Shown: positions 33,935 to 44,950 of the stretch, in pieces
Position numbering within the stretch: position 1 is the stretch's first letter
Layout: each line of letters starts with the position of its first letter
Origin: Nissolia schottii
Taxonomy: Eukaryota; Streptophyta; Magnoliopsida; Fabales; Fabaceae
Assembly: GCA_003254905.1 (NCBI GenBank)
Contig: QANU01053415.1
Location: forward strand, 96,271-160,270
Reading direction: 5' to 3'
DNA length: 64,000 bases
Made by a program: the position numbers and the translations under genes
The notes under the pieces: model-generated
What the model saw: only the letters and a program-made list of their open reading frames with translations
What the model was told of the DNA's origin: nothing
Database searches by the model: none

Positions 33935-35290
33935 ATGGTAAGGACAAAGAGTACGGCCCAAGGACCCAATCTACCTGGATCTCGACGCTGCCGCCGTGCA
34001 AGAGGGGAGATTGTTACTCCAACATCTTCTCCTAGCCCATCTCCTCCTTACATGTCACCTTCTCCTCCACCCTCCATACCACCATCCTCTCCACCTCCTG
34101 CTCACTCCGAACCACCACGTCCGTCCACTCAAACACGATATAAAAGAAAAGCCAACTGTTTTCCATATGTGCCATCACCATCTCCTTCTCCTAAATCACA
34201 TCGACCAAGAAAGGAACCTACCACATACAATGGTAACTCACCCTCATCCTTAAACTCCACTCATCAAGACTTTCCCTACTATTTCGAGTCAACATCAGCC
34301 GAACAATCTTTTATAAATAACTTCTCCAAAAGAAAAATCACCACTTCTCACATAGTAGTTTTAGAAAAATTTTGCGCTAAAAATCTGGATTTTTCTAAAA
34401 TATTTTACATACAAAAATGGCAAAACCTATTTCTCATCAAAAAGCCAACTTATCCCAGACTTGTCCGTTTTTTCTTTGCCAACCTTGTGGACAATGGTGA
34501 CACCATCTGCTCTTATGTATTTAGTGTCAAAATGGTAATATCTCATTCACTTATAGCCAAATTGCTACATGTCCCTTATGACTGCACTGAGATATTTCTC
34601 AGTCGCTAATGAGATCCTACTCTCCCATTTTCCTTTGATGAGGTAATTGCACAACTGGCTGAAAATTCGTCCATGTTATCTAGCCGAAAACTTACCTCAC
34701 CTGCCCTTAATCACGCTCACTGCCAACTCCATCGGATCATCACTCACGTCATTCTTCCTCGTCAAGGAAGCTTTGACAAAGTGACTATGATGGACGTTGC
34801 CCTGCTCTATTGCCTGATTAATGATATTCAAATAAGCTTTCCTTACTTATTCCTTCGACACATTGTCGCATGCTCCTCATCTTCCCAATCTCTTCCTTAT
34901 GGAATATTTTTAACCCGTATATTTGAATTCTATAACATTCCCCTAACCGAAGAACCTCATACAGACGCGACAAATACCATGTACGGAAAGAATGCCAAAG
35001 AAAAAGGAAAAGCTTCATTAGGCAATGATGAGTCTATGTCCTCAGAATCCTCTCAATCCAACTTGCGGAAAAAGGGTCACTTCAAATACAAAACCTCCTC
35101 CATAAAGCAGTTTTTACTTCAAATCCTAAAGGAAGTCTCGTGTATTCAGGGCACAATATCTGAGGTCACACAAAAGCATGCAAATGCAAGGAAGCAGGCT
35201 TTGAGGGAGTTTAAAAATGACAAAGCACGTGTGAAATGTCTGCACACACAGATCAAGAATACCCTGCCCTCAGATTCCGATGACAACTAA
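33935..35290 (+). pseudogene. SIRE envelope-like ORF, right arm
   Basis: A plus-strand frame of about 450 codons, interrupted by two adjacent in-frame stops at 34607-34612, after which the same frame continues to 35290. The first part is basic and proline-rich (PSPSPPYMSPSPPPSIPP). The middle resembles the putative plant transposon protein domain found in the extra ORF of SIRE and Athila elements (HSLIAKLLHVPYDCTEIF). The C-terminal part is Lys-rich and probably helical or coiled-coil (REFKNDKARVKCLHTQIK). SIRE envelope-like ORFs follow pol, as here. No clear signal peptide or transmembrane anchor is obvious. The function is unproven in plants. Confidence 0.75.
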
Positions 35291-36127
35291 TTTCTGTTTT
35301 ACTTATATTAATATTTAGCCATATTTTTCTTAGTTTCTGCCTTGTATGTCTTGCCAAGACCTACGAGTCTTGCTTCTAACTACTTCTGCAGTGTAATATC
35401 TAAAAATAATACTCAATATATACCATTATTACTCTACACCTGTATATATCTACTATGCTCTCTGCAAGTTTAATGGCCCCTTGATGACAAAAGGGGGAGA
35501 ATAAAAGGAGCACGCACCAAGAAACATCAACAGGTAAAATATCAGGTATATACAAATCTTGTCTCCTAAATTGTCTCCTAAAATTTTTCAACTTGTCTCT
35601 TAAAATTTTTCAACTTATCTCCTGAAACTTTTTAGCTTATCTCCAAAATAATTTTTTATGTAATTAAAACATTACTGTATAAATTTTCACACACTAAAAT
35701 CACATTTAAATATTTCACATGGATACACATTCACTCAAACTTTCAAACTATAATGTATTCATTGGAGATTATCCAAGTCATTATATGTTATATGTGAAGA
35801 TTGAACTTGAATGGACTTGGACTATCTCATTGCATGATAATGTATGCCTGCATGTGTGTGAGGCCCATCTTGTATTTTCCCTTTCTTGTTAAAAAAGGGG
35901 AAGAAATCAAGTATCTTGAATTTCTGAATTAAAAAATCAAGATAATCTTGAAGATCAAACAAAATTCCAGAATAAAACACTCCTGTCAAAATTGATTGAA
36001 AGGAAGTCCAAAATTCTGGATATGCAAGAAAACTCTCATTAAGGGGGAGCTCACATTAAGGGGGAGCAAATCAGCCAAAAGAGGTATATTTAAAGTCTTT
36101 CTAAATTTCTCTTAAATGTTTGTCATC

Positions 36128-38000
36128 AAGGGGGAGATTGTTGATTCAATTCGCAAATAATTAAATTGATGATGACAAACATTGTATGAACTTTCTAATG
36201 TGTGCGCTAGTGTTTCAGGTTCAAAACTTATCTTTTTGACCCAATAAAGTTAGTTCAAATTAGTTGAAATAAGATGAAGCCCAAGACACATATATATGTA
36301 GCTCAATTCGTGTTATTGCAAGAGAAAAAAAGCACAAAGACAAACGTGGCTCATTTAAATTGTAAAGAAATGGAAAACAAGGAAGGTATTCAACAATAAA
36401 GGATGGGGGCCCGGCAAATTACATGCAACAAAGGCAAAGAAAGTATGGGATGTAATCCGTAACTTATGGCTAAATAGTAGTAGTCAGCAATTTGTCTTTT
36501 GACAAGACAAGACCATGAGAAAAAGAGAGATACGCGACTGACAAACATGATTCTATGGCAACAAAGGAAAGAAATAAAATAAGATGAAAATATGATAAGG
36601 CTGGTAGCATTTAAGTGAAGAATGGAAGAATATGGAAGCAGCATCATACGTCAATATTTGATGGGAAGAAAGAGAATATGACTTGACCAAAACTACATTG
36701 AAAATACAAGCTGTCAAAGGAAACTATATTTTAAGGAAAGAAAGTGCATCAGCCCAAATTTACTAAAAGTGAAGAAAAAGGAATATTTTATAGTGCTATC
36801 AAGTCAAACTTATTTCAAAAAGGAGGGAAAGGAAAACGTGTAGGAAACATATATGCTGCTGGAAAATCAAAGAAAGAGATGCATTTATGACAAGCTGAAA
36901 TTTCTCAAAAGGAAGAAAGAGAAAACAAATTATATTATTAAAATAGCAACAGGATGAAATCAAGCTATCAAGGACAGTTCTCTTTCCTAGACTGAAAAAG
37001 GCTATGATATAGCTACATATGAGGCAAATAGAAAAGAACAAAAAGGAAAGCAGATTTTATGGACAAAATAACGTAACAAAGGGGAGCTAAAAACGTGATG
37101 GATACAAGAAATTGGAAAGCAAAATTCATGGAACAAGAAGCTCTCCTTGCAAACGGTCAAGAAAGAAACACGTGAAAAGGGAGCTAGAAAAAACGTGATG
37201 GATGCAAGAAAATGAAGCTTTACTCACAAAGGTCAAGAGAGAAAGATTGAAGCACATGTGTAAAAGACTCCCTTGAAGAGGCATCAACGAAAAATGAGCT
37301 GATTGAAGACAAATGAAGAAAGAACACAAGTTATGGCAAGGAGGAATCATGGAAGAATGACAAAAATAAAGGAGATGATCTTGAAGCTTCAATATTCAAG
37401 GATCAAGTACAAATGAGTGATCCTTGATCACTCTAAGAGCCAAGACACCACAGCAAAAGACCATCCGTGATACTCCTTCTCAAGAGCTGCACATACGCTT
37501 CTCCCTTTCTGATTATTTTGGTTTTATACTCTGATTTGAAGTTTTGAGTGTCTTCATTGTTTTGGAAAATATCTGTCATTTGAGATTTTTGTTTGGCGAG
37601 TAACAGAGAGCTTGAGAGAAAGATTTTGTTCCAAGTTTTTGTTTTGATTTGAGAGTTCCTGAGTGAAAGAAACTATTGGTTCTTGTACTTGAAATTTGTG
37701 TGAAAGAAAATTGGTTTTGGCGTTTGAAGAACTGGACGTAAATTCCTTTTAAGGAATCGAATCAGTATAAATCCTTGTGTAAGTTTTCTTTTTTCCTTCT
37801 ACCTTTTATATTCTCTACTCTTCAAATAAATTCTGTTTTCGTTTTAAAGAAATTGAGGTTTTCAGAAAACTTGTCTCCCAGAAAACAAGGAGATATCTCC
37901 TGAAATTTTAGGAGACAACTTTTAAAGAAAAATTAATTTTTTGAAATAAAAAAGCCTTTGCTTAGATTCACCCCCTTCTCTAAGCCACACAAAACCATCA
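36128..38000 (+). repeat. Polypurine tract and SIRE-type LTR, right arm
   Basis: Polypurine AAGGGGGAGAT (36128-36138) followed by the LTR start TGTTGATTCAATTCGC at 36139. The LTR interior matches the left arm to 37842, then continues alone through AGGAGACAAC and TTCACCCCCTTC to a probable CA end at about 38000. That gives about 1.86 kb, long for a copia LTR. The exact end is inferred because no second same-strand LTR exists here. Confidence 0.75.
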
Positions 38001-38286
38001 AAGGTCGTATTCTCTATCCTTCTCTTTCACTTTTGGTCCATTTTTCTTTTAATGTTATCCTTCTTGCAAACTCACTCAATCAATCACTCATTGATCTAAT
38101 TTTTATTTGATAGTATGTGTGTCGGAAAACCTTAGCCAATCGGCGAGTCAGAGTGAGGGGAAGGTTTGCGAGAAACAATGAGCTATGTGAGGAAGACATG
38201 GCAACAAAAAAGCATCATCATGATAATCATCATCATCTCAAAGAAGACTTTTATGGCGGTGATCATAGTTATCAAAATTGCAAGTT

Positions 38287-38316
38287 AACTCGTAAAATCG
38301 TACGATTTTACGAGTT
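38287..38316. repeat. Perfect 30-bp palindrome
   Basis: Two perfectly complementary 15-bp halves with no spacer, AACTCGTAAAATCGT and its reverse complement. It is followed by several partial GTAAAATCG repeats up to about 38405, so it is probably part of a TIR-rich non-autonomous element (a TAGTTATCAAAATTG-type end near 38266). Confidence 0.85.
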
Positions 38317-38434
38317 TAAGTTGTAAAATCGAGCTAACTTGGGTGTAAACTCGTTTCTGGGTAAAATCGGGTAAGCTCGGGTAAAATCGGTCAAACTATA
38401 TAAAATCGCGAGTTCATGTACAAGTTCACGAGTT

Positions 38435-38560
38435 CATGAAAGGGGGGCCAAAACTTGCCAAAACGATGCCGTTTTGGGCTTCTGACGCGATTTTCCTTTG
38501 CTTTTCAAAACGACGCCGTTTTGCTTTGCAAAAATGGTGCCGTTTTGTTCTTCTGAAGAT
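38435..38560. repeat. Three AAAACGNNGCCGTTTT-type inverted motifs
   Basis: Self-complementary AAAAC...GCCGTTTTG units near 38459, 38506 and 38530, followed by CT-rich sequence. This motif class recurs in plant repetitive DNA. There is no gene. Confidence 0.5.
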
Positions 38561-38854
38561 TAGGGGCTTAGGGCTGGCTGCGCCGACACGTCTTCTTTTT
38601 CCCAAATCCATTTTGCCATTCTCCATTCTCCCTCACTTCGTTCCTTTCTTCAATCTCCCTCACTGCCATTCGATCTTACTTGCCTCACTTCTGTGGTTCT
38701 GCCGCTTCCGCTCCTACTGCTTCGATCGTGCTCGTGCCATTCTGCTCCTGCTGCTTCGATCGCCGTTCTACTCCTGCTGCTTCTGCACTCACCGGCGCCG
38801 TCCACTGTTCCTCCATCACGACCTGAACCTTTTTAAAAAAAAAAAAATTCATGC

Positions 38855-39073
38855 ATAGCGGCAGTTTGTAACTGCCGCTATTTGTTTTATTTGTATTCTT
38901 ATATTTTAACCCTAGATATCCAAAACAACTTAAATATGACATTTAGCAGCAGTTTTGAACCACCATAATTTTTCTATTCATTTTGCAGCGGTTTATTCCA
39001 GCTGTTGTCAAGAACCGTCGTAGTGTGCCTGTCGATGGGTTTATTCCAGCTGTTGTCAAGAACCGCCGTAGTG
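38855..39073 (-). mobile_element. CACTA-like terminus, right
   Basis: An AGCGGCAGTTTGTAACTGCC inverted motif and GGCGGTT-type subterminal repeats lead to two tandem copies (48-bp period) of a terminus ending CCGTAGTG, at 39025 and 39073. Both are followed by TGC. In reverse complement they read CACTACG/AC, compatible with the left end at 25577 (flank TGT versus TGC). Confidence 0.6.
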
Positions 39074-39239
39074 TGCCTGCCGATGGTGAACTATTGCATG
39101 TTTTAGTATTGAACTATTTATAAGAATAAGGAATTAACAAGAACTTTTGCTATATCCTCTTAGAATTTAGTTTTGTTAAATTGTGAATAAATTGTGCCTT
39201 TTATGGCAAATAATTACTTAAGGATCATATGCATTTAAC

Positions 39240-40690
39240 TGCTCATTCTTTGAGTGTTGTTTTACGTGGGAACACACATCAACACTGGGATTTGAATAAG
39301 AATTTGAGGAAGAATGAATGAATATTGACCCAAACTCTATTTCAAGCGTCATGGCTCACAATTACAACATAATGGAGTTTGGGCATCAAGTTGAGCTTTT
39401 ACAACAATTCCTATGCGATTTATGGTTGTTACGTTGTCTCCGTATTTCAAGTGTTAAAAAAGTTGTAGACTTCAAAGGCTTACATATCCCATATGATTGG
39501 AAAGATAAAAGAAAGATCTACAACTTTGATGAAGATCTAAAGAGATGAATTGAATGTCTACTTAATTAAATAACCCCTAGAAGTCAAAACAACAATGCTG
39601 GAATTACAACTTGAAGATGCTGCAAATATTAGGGCGTCATTTCTTCATCCAAAATCCAAATGAGGAAATATTTGATTCTATTTCATGTACAATTGAAATA
39701 TCTACAACTTTCATGAAGAAAATTTTTACAAATTCGACACACAAATTGTTGTAGCAAGGCATGCTTCACTACAACGAAGATTAGTCACCTTATCTGCACC
39801 AAATCAATATCGAGTCGGCATTGAATTAGCATTACTATTTTACCCTTCATTGCTGTGAAGAATGCTCACTCCAATGAACAACAACAATAAATTTTGGCCT
39901 ATAAATAGAGCTCAACCTCCCTACTTCTTCCTTGCACCAAAACCAAGCCCCAATCCATCTCTAGCTCAATTTTCTCTCTATCCTATTTTTATATTTTGTT
40001 TATATTTTTTCTTTAATATTTTGATGTAATTAGGTAGTTAATCTCCCTGATTAAGCTATAGATGGTGGAGTGGTTATCCCCTGCTTAGTTTCTAGGTTGG
40101 TTAGAATGGTTTTACCCCCGCCTAGTTTTTAGATTGGTAGAGTGGATTCTCCTGCTTGGGCTATACATTAATTTTTCACCCCCTATTATTGCAAATATGT
40201 CATGTTCTTTCTGCTGTGAGGAACATCCTCTAAATCAATGTCCAAATTCAAAAGAAGAGACAAACACTATTGTTGTTTTTCTTGGAAGACCTAATTACCA
40301 ATCCAACCAATCAGGGAACAATCCATACAATAACACTTACATTCCTGGTTGGAGGATTCATGAACATTTTCGATGGAGTAACAACTTCAATGTGCTTCAA
40401 TCACTAGGATAACAACAAGTGCAACAACCACAGCAACCTCAACCACAACATTATGTGCCTCCACAATTGAGATAACAACAAGCACCTCATCCAATTCCAC
40501 CAAATTTTGATGCTTTCAATGAAGAACTTTCAGGAGATAAACAAGAAACTTGATAACTAAGACCAGATGATCAATCGATTAGAAAGCACGCAACAATCAA
40601 TTGTCTCACCAATTCCTTCTCAAACTTGTCCTAACCCTAAACAACAAACCCATGTAATAACTACAAAAGGGAATCAAGAGGACTAGACAA
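39240..40690 (+). mobile_element. Decayed gypsy element: LTR-like region and gag fragment
   Basis: 39300-40100 looks like a plus-strand LTR: a GCCTATAAATAGAGC TATA box at about 39897 and a CTACAACTTTCATGAAGAA block typical of legume gypsy LTRs. 40195-40412 encodes a gag zinc-knuckle remnant (CSFCCEEHPLNQC, then NPYNNTYIPGWRIHEHFRW), as in Athila-type gag. 40560-40690 continues the Gln-rich gag tail in a broken frame. No pol is present. Confidence 0.65.
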
Positions 40691-41687
40691 TGATAACAAC
40701 AATAATGAAGAAAGAAGAGATAAGAGATAAGTCATACAAAAGCATAAGGGTACATAACAACATACAGGCATACGTTTCGACATACATAAGTATATAACTT
40801 AATAACTTCATATATTAAATGTCATAAGTTCAACCACTCACAATAATACAACTTAGCATCCCAACCAAAATAAAATGATAGCATAGCAAATCATGTTGGA
40901 ACAAGTTACAAAACAAAGTAAGAACCACTATATCAAACTGAATAAAACATGCGGCGAAGATCATCAAAATAGTGCTCCGTAGATACCCTTAGACTTGCAG
41001 GACGATGGCTTAAAATGACGGCTCTTGGGTGGTCCAAGCTAGCGAGTGACGTGATTGGGTCCAAGGTCGCCATGTGCCTCATACTTTTTGTTAGAACCTA
41101 GAACCAAATGCGGATGGGGATGAGAAAATAAGTTTCCTTAGTGGGTTCTTATGTACTAACTAAGTGTCATCGCATTGGGTTTCGTTGTTCGGGCCATCTC
41201 TAAGTGATCATGCATATAAGGTTTAATTATCATCTTGACCTAGTCTCGAATGGTTACAAGTTAATCCTAGTCTTTCCTTTAAACTAACACTTATCAATAC
41301 AATAAGGTATAGCAGTCAATAAACATAATGATTGAAACTTGAAACATTTATAAATGAATTATGCTATGACATTCTTTTAATCATTTATCTTTCATATTAT
41401 TTCCCTTTAGTCCACCTGGGGGACTGGTTACTGCTCTGGGGTATACAACTTTGTTATTATTTGGAGTTGAACTCAATCCATGATAGCAAACTACATAAGT
41501 ATCTTGATTATGTCAATAACCAACGTTTTTCATTGGCCGAAGTGACTAGCTAATTGTGCTAGACCAAGGGATTCTTTTATCTTTTTCCTTCCAGTACACT
41601 TGGAACCTTGGGTGTACAACCCCTAAACCAAATCCATGAGGTTAGTCGAGGCGACTAGCTAACTACATTGACCCAAAGGATATGTTG
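40691..41687. other. Unassigned repeat-like DNA
   Basis: No coding signature. A motif AGTCGAGGCGACTAGCTAAC near 41644 echoes GGCCGAAGTGACTAGCTAAT near 41535, suggesting tandem structure. It is probably LTR or UTR of an older element interrupted by the LTR at 41688. Confidence 0.4.
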
Positions 41688-43120
41688 TGTAACAACCCGA
41701 TTCTTTCATGTACGGAAAACCCGCGGGTTAGCCATCACGGAGAATCGAAAAGTATTCCGAGGACCCCGAAGGGGGGAATTTAGCCGGTAAAATCTTCGAA
41801 TCAGTGGCCGGAGTTAGGTTGTGTTGTCCGGGAAATTTTCCAGCGCATCCGGGAGAGTTTCGACTCAAACGGAATTCGTTTCGGATACCGGGAAGCGCTC
41901 GTGGGATTTTTGCATACGATAAAACGGTCAAAAGTTCCCGAGTGGTAGCTCTCGAGTCGAAGGGAAAAATCAATGGCTCACGGCGGTATGCCCGGAATAT
42001 TTTTAGGGCAACCGAGGCGTGAGAAATTGATTTAAATGTGATCGAACCAGATCAAACTAACCCTGGAGGGAATTTATCTCCCGTAGGAGATATTTACCTT
42101 CAGTTAACTTCCAAATAATAATAATGATAATAAAAGATAAAAGAAAAGGAAAAAGAGAGAAGAAAAGAAGAAAAAGAGAAAAAGGAAAACGGGGAAAAGG
42201 GAAATAAGCTATAAATAGCCACTTCAGAAGTCACTTTCATTTCGTTTTCACAGAAAGTCGGTCCCACTCGGGCACATCGCGGAAGCGCTTTCAGACTCCG
42301 GAAACGTTTGTGGGAACGCATCACTGTGAAGGGAAAATTCTCTACTCCAACTCCACCGGACTGGAATCTCCATCCGATGTGGGTAACTCTAAGCTTACTG
42401 TCTATGTGGTTTGTTTAATGATTGTTTAAATGCATTTCTGTGTATGTGAATGAAAAACTATTTTACAAAAACTATAGGGAATGAGTTAGGGAAGCTAGAT
42501 TTAGATGATTTTGAGGTTTGGAAACCATAACTGTATGGATTGGATTACTGTAGAAGAGAAAAATATTACGCGGAGAAAACCCTGGAGAATTTGCTCTCTG
42601 GGGCGATTTTTTTACTGTAGCATTCGATTGAATTCCCACGGATTCGAATGAAAGAAGAGTTTGGATTTCAATCGAATACTTGGGGATTTCACTCGAATGA
42701 AAGACCGCGATGGATTTCAATCGAATACTTGAGGATTTCAATCGAATGAGACCCCGAGGAGGATTTCAGCCGATTGAATCCCTAAGGGATTCGATTGAAA
42801 GAAGCAATCGAATGCACAGCTTTTAAGCATTCGAATGCCTACTGGAAACTTATGATTTTAAAGGTTCTATGGAATCCAACCTGCATGGTTATGTATGTAC
42901 TTGTGTAATTGGAGCATGCATCATGAGGAAAGGCCGTCGTAAGAGTTAGGACGACCTTAGATAATTAGACGTTTACGCCAAAATTTAACGAAGATCATAA
43001 TTGAACCCTAGGAAATAAAAGTAGAGCCGAGGCGACGAATCACCATGGATTCGGACGGCCTTAGCCAGAGTCAGTAGTTATATGATTAGGAAATCCCTAT
43101 TCTCTTGGCAGGGTCTTACA
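41688..43120 (+). mobile_element. LTR of a further retrotransposon
   Basis: Begins TGTAACAACCCG and ends GGGTCTTACA, so the short inverted ends TGTAA...TTACA and TG...CA are present over 1433 bp. A TATA box (CTATAAATAG, near 42209) gives the plus orientation. A diverged minisatellite built on GATTTCAATCGAATACTTG lies at about 42600-42800. Flanking 5-mers do not match (tgttg versus gacac), so it is probably one LTR of a larger element rather than a solo LTR. Confidence 0.65.
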
Positions 43121-44950
43121 GACACGCCCCTTGCCAGTTCAGCAAGATGAATTGGTTATGAGCAACGCAGGTAGTGAGACCTGAGTACGAAAGAATGAGA
43201 ACAGGCAAAGGCCTGAAAGAAAGAAAACAGGAACAGTCCTGTAATAAAGAAAGAACGGGGGACCCCAAAGTAAAGAACTAAGATTAAAGTAAAGAGAAAC
43301 GAGTCCACGCCTGATCGCGCCAAAGGGCCGGTCCCTCGCCATCCCGGTAAGGGGGGTGGTGGTACTTATCATGATGATGAATTTCCTCCTATGAGCTTAA
43401 CGTGGTTAGCTACCACTCCGGTTAGAGCGCTGCCGGGTCATCATGATAGGGAATAGAAGGAGGTTGTAACCGAAGGCCACGGTTACATGGGTGGAAGGAC
43501 TAAGAAGAAGAAGGACGCTAACCCGGGTAAGCCGGTATGCGTAAGAGATTCCCGAGTTCCCCCATGCACTATGTATTTATAGGTATGAGCAAAGGCATGA
43601 AGGTATGTATGTATGCATGTATGCCCGTATGTATGCAAGTATGTATGTATTTATATATGTTTATGCATTATGTATCGTCAAGGGAACGTCCCAAGACGAC
43701 TATTATGTCTTTAGCAGTAACGAAATGTTAATGAGCACGAAGCCTAAGTGATAACAAGATTAGTAACCCAGTCACCTAGTAAAGTAGATAAAGCTGCTCA
43801 GGGTGTAGGTACAAGATAATAACTAGTAGGATTTAGTATTGCATGAAACGTAGAGGTCTTCCTGAGTGGCTGGAGAATGCCCGAGTAATTGAACTATAGT
43901 AGCCACGTAGAGTTTCCACTAAGAACGCAGTCGTTCTTATCCCCACTCGTGTATGGCTCCAGCTGACCAGCATGTCTTCACCGCCACCCAAGGATGTTTG
44001 GCTGTTCACGCGCTCTCGACAGCGCAACTATCGGACCTATACCTTATTGGAGACCAGCACGTTCGCCCCTGCGAACTTTCCAGGAGAGAGCCCCGAGCAG
44101 GCGCGCCGTAGACTTCGCGGGCCAGGGTCATCGCCCATGCGTCCTATCTGGATAGACGAGCGTCCGGGTAGCAGCTCTCGCGACCCGATTCACGTTGACG
44201 GAGAGGATGCCCCTCCGCCACAGAGACCAGAGCCACCACGGAGGCCTGAGCCCGAGACCGACCCAGAGCCAGCTACACCGCCGGTCCGAGGGAGAGGTAT
44301 ACGCACGACTGCCCGCAAGAGTGTCCTCCCAGTGCGACCACGCCGAGTTGCGACTCGAGAGTTCACCACAGTGACCGACATTTCCAGCGAGGACGAGGTA
44401 GATCCCGCCGAGCTAGAGGAGGATTCCGATGAGTAGCTGCCGGAGAGCCCTCCCGAGAGATGGATGCTAGGTTTGTATCGCACACGCAATGAGTAGTACT
44501 CATCCGTGCGCGCAGGTTTAGTTACCAGTAGTATTGTGTATATGTATCATTGTATATAAACTGATGTAGGGCCTGTATGTCCGTGATAGGACAATTGCGT
44601 TCCGTGTTATATAAATGTATATTATGTGTGTGTTATGTGTGGGCCGTACATGTATTTTCTTCGGGTATTCGCCGTACGCCAGGTATGTACTCGTGCTTCC
44701 TTTACTTTCTTTTATGCTATACCTATGCGATGTATGATGCGTATGGCTCGATATTTTCGTAGTACAATGAAAAGAAGTTTTAAATTGGCCCGTTATGTTG
44801 TAAACCCTAATTTCAAACCAGGATATAGAATCATAATGGTTCGCAGCACCAGAAGAGCACCGCCTAGCCGGAAAGTCTATGATTTAAGCATAGGCCGACT
44901 AGCTAGGGTGTTTCATGTTGTACGCGTTATGGATATTGTCTCATAAGAGG
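43121..44950 (+). mobile_element. Probable internal region of the same retrotransposon
   Basis: Markedly more GC-rich than the flanks. It contains TATG tetranucleotide repeats (43595-43665) and one clear ORF (43972-44436) but no recognisable gag, RT or integrase. The right limit near 44950 is set by the change in composition only. Confidence 0.35.
43972..44436 (+). CDS. Unknown GC-rich ORF, Pro/Arg/Glu-rich protein
   Basis: 154 codons, unrecognised. The N-terminal part (MSSPPPKDVWLFTRSRQRNY) is followed by a Pro/Arg-rich low-complexity middle (PPPQRPEPPRRPEPETDPEP) and an acidic C-terminal tail (SSEDEVDPAELEEDSDE). Codon composition is far more GC-rich than the host genes in this window except HAT3 exon 2. 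Its place just downstream of an LTR suggests a retrotransposon-borne accessory ORF. It could also be chance in a GC-rich repeat. Confidence 0.35.
   Translation: MSSPPPKDVWLFTRSRQRNYRTYTLLETSTFAPANFPGESPEQARRRLRGPGSSPMRPIWIDERPGSSSRDPIHVDGEDAPPPQRPEPPRRPEPETDPEPATPPVRGRGIRTTARKSVLPVRPRRVATREFTTVTDISSEDEVDPAELEEDSDE

Larger units (their letters stand above)
27323..38000. mobile_element. Giant imperfect palindrome made of two SIRE-type Ty1/copia 3' halves
   Basis: The left arm (27323-31266, minus orientation) and right arm (32843-37842 and beyond, plus orientation) are inverted copies of the same element part: RNase H tail, intergenic leader, envelope-like ORF, polypurine tract, LTR. Matching points: LTR starts at 29031 and 36139; envelope-like start codons at 30181 and 33935; RNase H at 31266 and 32843. 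The spacer 31267-32842 is the reverse transcriptase part attached to the left arm. The left arm lacks about 1.07 kb of the envelope-like ORF. Gag, protease and integrase are missing on both sides. Confidence 0.88.

Noticed and set aside
27323..38000. Palindrome as a simple assembly artefact
   Set aside because: Arms differ by a 1-kb deletion, many substitutions and unequal LTR ends, so a duplicated-contig error is unlikely, though long reads would confirm.
41804..42022. Short frames on both strands within the LTR at 41688-43120
   Set aside because: Lie in the U3-like part of an LTR; no retroviral domain.
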